DNA of 64,000 bases from Primula veris (taxonomy: Eukaryota; Streptophyta; Magnoliopsida; Ericales; Primulaceae): contig OY821741.1 in NCBI GenBank assembly GCA_963682055.1, forward strand, positions 21,088,711 to 21,152,710. The letters run 5' to 3'. This document shows, one piece after another, positions 57,267 to 64,000 of the stretch (its first letter is position 1; each line of letters begins with the position of its first letter). The position numbers were made by a program, and so were the translations under genes. The notes beneath the pieces were generated by a model. That model worked only from the letters and a program-made list of their open reading frames with translations, was not told the origin of the DNA and made no database searches.

Positions 57267-58690
57267 AATAGGAAAGTCAAGTTCGATTGAAATTTTTCTA
57301 TGACAGGAGAAAAGACTGGATTAGTCATCATATAAAACAATGATAATCATGCAGTAGATTTGGTGTTATAAGAAAATCAATTCAAGATTATCAATCAAAT
57401 CATAAAAATTCTAACATACCAAATCCAATCAATTAGATCTAATCTAATAATTAACTGCCTTATACGTGAATCAAATTACATATGCTGATTATACTAACAA
57501 GATATATCAATCAATTATCTGTCGTTCATTGTCATATAAGTAATTCTATACATGCTAGTTTCAACATGCAATCAAACAATATATTTTTTATTACCAATTA
57601 ATACTATTTATGGTAACTTTGACATGCAAAGGGGGTAACTTTATTCAGTTGTCTTTTAATTAATATACATGCATCTGTGTGGGTGTATATTGACCGAATA
57701 TTGATTTTTATAACACATATATACTGCTTTTATACAAGTAATATACTACAGGGACCATCCGTGCAATTTCAGTAAACTTATTTCTATTTACAGCGTTATC
57801 AGATGTACAGTTTAGAATTTCAGACAAGTTTCAGTATAGTTCTTGAGTAGTTAACAACACAGTCCATAATTAACAGCGAGTTACAAATTAGTACTACTGT
57901 TTCAGTTTGTTACAAAATCAGGCCAACAAATTAATATATGTTATACAATTACACGACTAATAGTTTAAAAACCTGTAATTGATTGTGTTTGTATGTAATA
58001 CTCAGTACCATATTTTACTCTTTAACAGTTTTATTCCCAAAAAAAAAAGTTACAAGTTTAGTGGTATACACAGGTATATTTAGATTACTAAATATCTATT
58101 ATACATAGTTTTGCCTTGTAGTTAACTATCAAACAAGTTGTTTCAAGATATGTATTCAACAAACTATGATATTGTTGCAAAATTTTACATGTTATATTAA
58201 TGGTTTTCTTAACATACAATATATATATTAATTTTAGGAATATACTAGTACCAAACAGACATGCTTTTCACTGCAAACATACATTACATGCATACCAGGA
58301 CAATAAGAAACAATTTGTTCAACATGGTTGTATTCTTATTTCATGAACAGTCAAGATAACAAATTTCTATGCATCGTATATTAAGAAATTCATATTACAA
58401 ACACAAAACCAGTAGCATACATATTACATATTATATTTTCTATTAACATGTGGCGTTTAAGCAAGCAATAGTGATTATACATGCAAGATGGATTTATTCT
58501 TACACATGCAAGTTTTATAACCAAACAAAATAGCATGCATACGGCTGTAACATGTGATTTTATACAATTAATATGCCTGTAATATCTAACATGTACAGTA
58601 TAAAAAAAATTGTATCCGGATAAATCTCAAGTTTTATTTATACCCAAATACCTAGTTGTACTCCAATCTCCGAGAATAGTGTTGATAACG

Positions 58691-58918
58691 TGTTGTAAAC
58701 ACTATTAGCTATAGGTATGAGGGAGAAAGAAGTATAGAGAGAGAACGGTATAATATTATTGATCAGTGAATGAATGTGTATAATACAACACCCTAACCCT
58801 CTTTATATAGTAGAGGGATAGGGTTATAAGTTCAGTTTAGGTCCAAGTAAAAGGCCATAAGTACAATTTCAAAATTCCAACTAGAACGTTCTAGAGTTTT
58901 TTAGAATATTTTACAACA
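58691..58918 (-). repeat. 5' LTR of copia (228 bp)
   Basis: Nearly identical to copy A at 25389-25616. The PBS-position GTTGATAACG lies at 58681-58690. Confidence 0.88.
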
Positions 58919-59297
58919 AAAATAAATATATAAAATATCAATAATAAATTTTTTTTCGTATTTTCTTGGGTTTAAAGTTATTTTATTAAATTAAAACTAC
59001 TTTATATAAATTAAACGAAGGAATAAATAATATGCAAATTATCTAAAAATAAACGATGATCCGGATTAGTAAAACAGCAGTCCTCATCCGTATAAAAGAG
59101 AGTGATCCGGATAAGACTAATTCCAGAATACCTGTTATGCAATTTAAATCGATTTCGCAATTCCTAAATCTAATAAAGACAAGGTAAAATCAACTTAAAT
59201 AAATAAACAAATTACAACAACTTAGAACTATTTTTTTGTGTGAACAAATACACTAAAATTATTTTAACAAAAATTCCCGACAGCGGTGCCAAAAACT

Positions 59298-60328
59298 TGG
59301 CCGGCTTAAAAACGTGTTAAAAAAAATAAAGCCTTTTTACCTGGCAAAAGTACTACGGTCAATCATAGTAATAATATTTTTAAAATCGTAGCAAGTATGA
59401 GTCCTCACAAGAGATAGAGATTATGTAAAATAATTAAATTATATTTAAACACGAGTTTTCTACCTTTTTATAACGACATGACTCGCGACTTTTTTGTTTC
59501 ATCTAAACTAAAAAAATAATGATATAGCTTATATAAAGGTTGTCAATTCTTACTAATCACTATAAAACAACAAATCTAAATTTACGCTAAAAACAATAAT
59601 AAAAATTGAATAAATAACTATAAACAATTAAATAAAGAGGGAGGAAGGATAGATATTACCGAATAGGTGAAAGCACCATAAGAACTCAGCAAAATGGTAG
59701 AAGGATGATGCTCATAAGGGTGAGGCATCGTACGGAAAGAATGGAATAATATAAAAAAAGGATTATAATTAAAAAGAGAGAGAATTTATAGAACTACGGG
59801 TTTCTTCCTAGAGACAAAGCGTGCAAAAATAGATTTAGCCTGCAAAAAAAGGTTTACATCACGAGTATTTATAGTGTCATGCTCAGTAAATTTTAGAACC
59901 CAAACCCTAAAAAACAGTGATCTGGATCAATCTTCGTTGACCAATTAAATTGCCACTAGTCATTAAATGATGGCGGCGATGATGTGTCTGATCCGGATGA
60001 CCATGTCTGATCTGGATCATCTAGCGGAGAACATATTTTTATTTCCTTATTTGTTAGATCTTTTACTTGTTCACCAGTTTTTGCTCTTTTGACCAAATTT
60101 AAGTTTCATATCTTCTTTTTTTTAGTAATTTTAGCTTGTCCAACTTGTACGTTGACTCCCTTCATCTCGTTTGTTCACATAAATACATCTAAAAAAGGCA
60201 ATTTTCACTAAAAATAGATAAATGGTCTTAAAATACATAAAAACAGTAAATTGATATAAAAACACACATTTACACAATTTAAAGTCGTATTTAACACTCT
60301 AAATAAGGCCAGAAAATGACAGTTTACA
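59298..60328 (-). repeat. gypsy LTR in copy B (about 1031 bp)
   Basis: The minus strand starts TGTAAACTGTCATTTTC and ends at GGCCA next to the PBS. The TATA box is at 59874-59865. Confidence 0.7.
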
Positions 60329-60674
60329 CCAGAGTTTAATAGCCAAAGAGTTATGTATATCTAGAAGACTTCTACATGTAGAGCCATTTTAGATCAAGAA
60401 ATCCAATGAAATTTCTTTTTTTCTTCTATATGACCCCAATTTTTTTTAGCAAAAATGCTTTATATATTTTGCATAACCTTTTTAAGTGGCAAAAAATATT
60501 TTGGAGAATATTGCTTCAACTCATATTCCCCAAAAAGTGGATTCCCCTCTAATAGCACCCAATAAATTAAATATGTGCATTAAGATATGAAGGCTTCTTA
60601 TTCTATAACAATGAAAGCATTTTTTCACTCTTTCATTTACTAGGGGATTTACGTCATATCTGAAGGGGAAAGAG

Positions 60675-61234
60675 TGTAAAAAGGCGGATTTTTATGGAAA
60701 TTGCCATGGTAAAGAGAAGAAATGGCTATCTCACATCGCCTAGATATGTGAGTACCTATATGATAGATATATAAGATAGCAGTATCATATTTTTTATCAC
60801 CAAAACCTTTTAAAGTCATGCGGCCTAAGAAGCAATGACGAAATTGGGCCAAAGAATACAATATTCGTTATAGAAAGCAGATGGCTGTAGGACCGACTCG
60901 TTGTAGTTGGTATCAGAGCCGCTATCAGGCCGAAGGCAGCGTTTAAACCCCGGAAGGACGGCGTGGCCGAAGAGGACGTCGTGTCTGATGGGGGAAGACC
61001 GTAAGAACCCGGATTTCCGTAGGAAAATAACGTGATAAAGGAATAAAGCTATCCCACATCGCCTAGATGTGTGAGTACATATATGATATATAAGCTACGA
61101 GTATCCTCTTTCTTATCATCAAGATCTTTTAAAATCGTGCGGCCCAAGAAACGAGTACGAAATTGGACCAAAGCGGACAATATTGGTGGTAGAAAGCAGA
61201 TGTTGGCGGTTCGGCAGAGGACCGGGTCATTACA
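60675..61234 (+). mobile_element. TRIM retrotransposon (560 bp)
   Basis: Two direct LTRs of 233 and 235 bp (60675-60907, 61000-61234) share GGATTT, ACATCGCCTAGAT-TGTGAGTAC, TATGATA and GAAAGCAGATG. Between them lie only 92 bp: PBS TGGTATCAGAGCC (60908-60920) and a polypurine tract GATGGGGGAAGA (60988-60999). This is the structure of a terminal-repeat retrotransposon in miniature, non-coding and moved in trans. The flanking five bases do not match. The LTRs differ considerably, so it is old. It starts 25 bp after the copy B block ends. Confidence 0.88.
60908..60920 (+). promoter_or_regulatory. PBS of TRIM, initiator tRNA-Met
   Basis: TGGTATCAGAGCC, a perfect match to the plant initiator tRNA-Met site, directly after the first LTR. 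Confidence 0.9.
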
Positions 61235-61696
61235 GATTGCCTTTAAACAATTTTTTATTTTAATCAATAAATTTTATTTATGTATTAATTTGAATAATAT
61301 GGAAATAAAATGAAAATGAAAAAAATCAAAGATTCTTAAATGAGACAATTTTTAAAGTATAAAGTGTATTATTTCAAATCAGGCACTGAATATGGAAAAT
61401 ACTATTAATAATGATAACTAATAATAGTCAAAATATTTCATAACTCAAAATAATACCAACTCGACACGAGTTGGATAGCAAACACAAGACAAAAATGCAA
61501 TCATGAAGCTATATTTAAAAGTGTTAACTTTTATGGTTATTATATTTGTTTTTCAGTATTAATAAGGAAATTTCATAATTGCAACCACACTATTAAAAGA
61601 ACCAACCTAAGAAAACTTGAATATTACCACACTTGGTTAAATGACAATAATTGATTTTTTCAAAATATGAATCTGGAGTGTGTATATATAGCTTTT
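61235..61696. other. AT-rich spacer, nothing recognised
   Basis: No gene or repeat unit seen between the TRIM and the next copia LTR. Confidence 0.4.
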
Positions 61697-64000
61697 TGTT
61701 GTAATACACTATTAGCTATGTATATAGGGAGACAGAAGTAGAGAGAGTGGAGAACAGTATCGTCTTTTATTATGAATGAGTATCTGAATGAATGTAAAAT
61801 ACAATACCCCTAACCCTCTTTATATAGATAGAGGGGTAGGGTTACAAGCCCACTTGTGCCCATAAATTATAAGCCCAAGAGTCCAACAATATCTTACAAC
61901 ACTCCCCCTTTGGACGTCTTGAATTCTTCGTCTTCATGCAGTCGATCTGAGTCGAGTTCATTCGCAGTGCTAAAAACATAAAAATCTTAGGGACGGAAAA
62001 CCCAGTATGGGACAAAACCGGTACCTAGGAGAAACTGTGTAGCCGAATGATATAGGCCGAAATATCATGTAAGTAACTAACCACAAAACAGTGTGCCTCA
62101 TCAAAACCTTGCTAGAGCAACCCCAATTGGAAAATCTCTGATCGAAGGAAAAAGAGTGCAACAATGGTAGTAGTAGGGATCAACCACAAAACATGTGCCT
62201 TATCAAAACCTTGCTAGAATAAACCCAGTGGGAAAAAATGTCTAGTCGAAGGACAAAAGAGTACACAGTGGTAAGAAGTATACAATAGGATACTCACCCT
62301 AATTTCGGCAATCTTAAGTGAGATAAGATGGGAAGGTGTCTCGCTAAAAACCTTGCCAAGGAAAACCCAGTGGGAAAAAATCTTGGTCTAAGGACAAAAA
62401 GAGTACACGAGCATGCGACTGGATGCTCCCCCTCACTTGCACACGACAGGGTGCGAGGATTTCGACTAAGTAGTAATTAGTGCAATAAGCATTCACCTGG
62501 ATGCTCCCCCTCACTTGCACACGACTGGGTGCAAAGATTTCATATTACAAGAAAGAGTACGAGTATTCGACTGGATGACTCATTTACTTGCACACGACTG
62601 TATGCAAGAAAATATAACGTGGAATAAACCGAGCACTCGACAGGATGCTCTTAAACTTCATATGTGAAGATTTATTTCGGCAAGAAATGCTAAATAGCAT
62701 AATCTAGTCATATCTCACTTGATCGATAACAACAAGTTGTCCTCAAATAAGACAAGTGTTTTATCTGTATCGTGAGACAGAGCATATGTAATTTAAATAT
62801 GGCTAGTACTAGCTCGAAGCCATATACACTCTCTAGTCGTCTCATAGAGCACGAGTAGATCAGAGTGATTCATTTGGAGTCATTCCAAAACCTCCAAGAT
62901 ATTGCCTTATTCCTAATGGTAAAGACAGACCATGTTAGGAATATCCCTTATGCGGGTCTGATAAGTAACCGGCATCGGTATAACCGAAAAAGGGTTGCGT
63001 TAATTCGAGTACCGAAAGGGGTAGGTACACTCGATGACGCAAAATGGGATAAGACAAGCTCTCATCCGCTGTTACCTTAAGGTAATGGGAAAATGTCTTT
63101 TATGCCATTTCGATGGCAGCGTGTTAGCGCGATGCTGTGTCGAGCTATACCATTCACAGCAGACAAGATGTTCGTCCTAGTACATTAGACCAAGTACAAT
63201 GATGCGCTTATTGTACTTAGATATGAACATCATGGTTCAATATCTCTTTGTTGTCTCATCAGGGACGGACCGGGTCTATATCAATGTCTAGTGATCGAAC
63301 GATCATGGGAGAATCTGACGACTTAGCGTCATAATGACTAAAACGTCATAACACCTTCTGGGTGTAGTCTGAATCATGGACTTAGATTCAATCTTTACGG
63401 GACTCGATCATCAGGCCGAGTCACTACCGTGTCTTTCCAAGATCCTTCATCTAGAAGACAAATCCAAAAAAATGGATCGCGTAATAAAACACGCAAGGGC
63501 ATAATATTTGTTCAAGTATCCCAAGCTAATCAAGTACTCACTTAGGCGGGTATACCACATCCGCTCGGATTATATTAATTCATATAGTGAACGTCTCATT
63601 TAATTGAGATCGTGTTTCGTGGTCAGGAACTACTTGATTAAAGCATATGAAGTCACACATGGACTTTCATCTGTATCTCTTTGTCTAAATTCTCATAGAG
63701 ATAAAACAGTGACCACATTCATGTCTGCATACTCAGTTTTTCGGAAACTACTAAACTGGTAAAGTAGGGGACTTTTTTAATGTCCATTACGAGGAAAATC
63801 AACCATCTCGTAATCAATTCCAAGGTGTGAGAGAAGCCTTCCGCTACTAGGCGAACATTCTACAATCTCATTATTCTCATCACTTTTCCTTACGAATAAC
63901 TAAATAAACGAACTCGTTTAACATTGGTGATGTTGGAGCTACAGGTCCGAACACACTTTCGCTAAGGATTCTACTTGGATTGCAAGTTTCCATTTGTCCA
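61697..64000 (-). mobile_element. copia element, 3' part (same family as 52438)
   Basis: 3' LTR at 61697-61901 (205 bp, TGTTGTAATACAC...TTACAACA), polypurine tract CTCCCCCTTT, a repeat-rich 3' untranslated region to about 62660, then decayed RNase H and RT on the minus strand: MNHSDLLVLYETTRECIWLR is readable near 62872-62815. The order follows 52438-54500 closely. It continues beyond the right edge. About 70 bp of extra sequence lies near 62980-63060 compared with the other copy. Confidence 0.82.
62405..62660. repeat. Degenerate ~80-bp repeats in copia 3' region
   Basis: Three to four units of CGACTGGATGCTCCCCCTCA...CACACGAC-GGGTGC type at about 62415, 62490, 62560 and 62635. Two carry intact CTCCCCCT tracts. 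Confidence 0.8.

Larger units (their letters stand above)
52438..58918 (-). mobile_element. Ty1/copia element, decayed
   Basis: LTRs at 52438-52666 and 58691-58918, about 229 bp each, TGTTGTAAAC...ACAACA. Gag to RNase H lies between on the minus strand, with an unusually long 1.4 kb leader (57270-58690). The flanking bases (GAATT and AAAAT) do not match as a target duplication, so one end may have been rearranged. Many stops. Confidence 0.88.
57209..60650. repeat. Duplicated block, copy B (partner 23909-27892)
   Basis: Same order as copy A: gag start, leader, copia LTR (58691-58918), gypsy PBS (59272-59296), gypsy LTR (59298-60328), then 320 bp shared. It lacks the solo LTR of copy A. It has a small 26-bp duplication near 59820-59850 and a 17-bp deletion near 59065 relative to copy A. 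Confidence 0.9.

Noticed and set aside
60675..61234. Cassandra-type TRIM with 5S rRNA segment
   Set aside because: I could not find 5S-like promoter boxes in the LTRs, so it is left as an unnamed TRIM.
62865..63080. 71-codon plus-strand open frame
   Set aside because: Overlaps antisense RNase H remnant of the third copia copy.

Overview
This window looks like nuclear DNA from a flowering plant, probably a eudicot, from a repeat-rich and gene-poor part of a chromosome. Almost everything recognisable is a transposable element: Ty3/gypsy elements of the Tat/Ogre, Athila-like and chromovirus types, Ty1/copia elements including SIRE-like ones, a plant L1-type LINE whose ORF1 has a DUF4283-like domain, a TRIM and two hAT-like MITEs. 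Intergenic DNA is very AT-rich. I see no intact host gene, no rRNA or true tRNA gene and no CRISPR array. The species cannot be named from the sequence alone.

Layout. 1-6467: minus-strand Tat/Ogre-like gypsy element, running off the left edge, with its 5' LTR at 5282-6467. 6468-8940: unassigned decayed DNA. 8944-14150: plus-strand Athila-like gypsy relic (PBS, gag, protease, decayed remainder). 14454-19160: plus-strand SIRE-like copia element reduced to 5' LTR, PBS, gag and a rearranged 3' LTR, carrying a hAT-like MITE. 19161-20893: minus-strand gypsy RT/RNase H fragment. 21811-23204: plus-strand gypsy LTR, PBS and gag start. 23909-27892: first copy of a 3.44 kb block (copia leader and LTR next to a gypsy PBS and LTR), interrupted by a solo LTR. 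27893-30850: internally deleted minus-strand LINE. 31556-33899: chromovirus remnant with 5-bp target duplication. 34310-36072: SIRE-like 3' end and LTR.

37430-44837 is the best-preserved element: a whole minus-strand copia element with both LTRs, a 5-bp target duplication and all domains present but disabled. Its 5' leader holds a 2.2 kb foldback-like structure with a 21-bp minisatellite, and its 5' LTR holds a 500-bp MITE containing a tRNA-like segment. It inserted into one arm of an inverted repeat whose other arm (45165-45620) overlaps a 200-codon open frame of unknown identity, the only candidate for non-transposon coding sequence.

47801-49635: tandemly duplicated 0.84 kb unit with minus-strand coding remnants. 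50616-52301: chromovirus solo LTR with 5-bp target duplication. 52438-58918: second minus-strand copia element. 57209-60650: second copy of the 3.44 kb block. 60675-61234: TRIM. 61697-64000: third copia copy, related to the one at 52438, leaving at the right edge.

No genes here work together as a host pathway. The story is one of nested insertion and decay: target-site duplications, matching LTR pairs and two filled/empty site comparisons give a partial order of events. All element reading frames I could follow are broken by stops, frameshifts or deletions, so none looks autonomous. I found no convincing new biological system. The foldback/minisatellite structure, the orphan frame with its inverted copy, and the MITE with a Pol III-type promoter remnant are the most worthwhile things to check.
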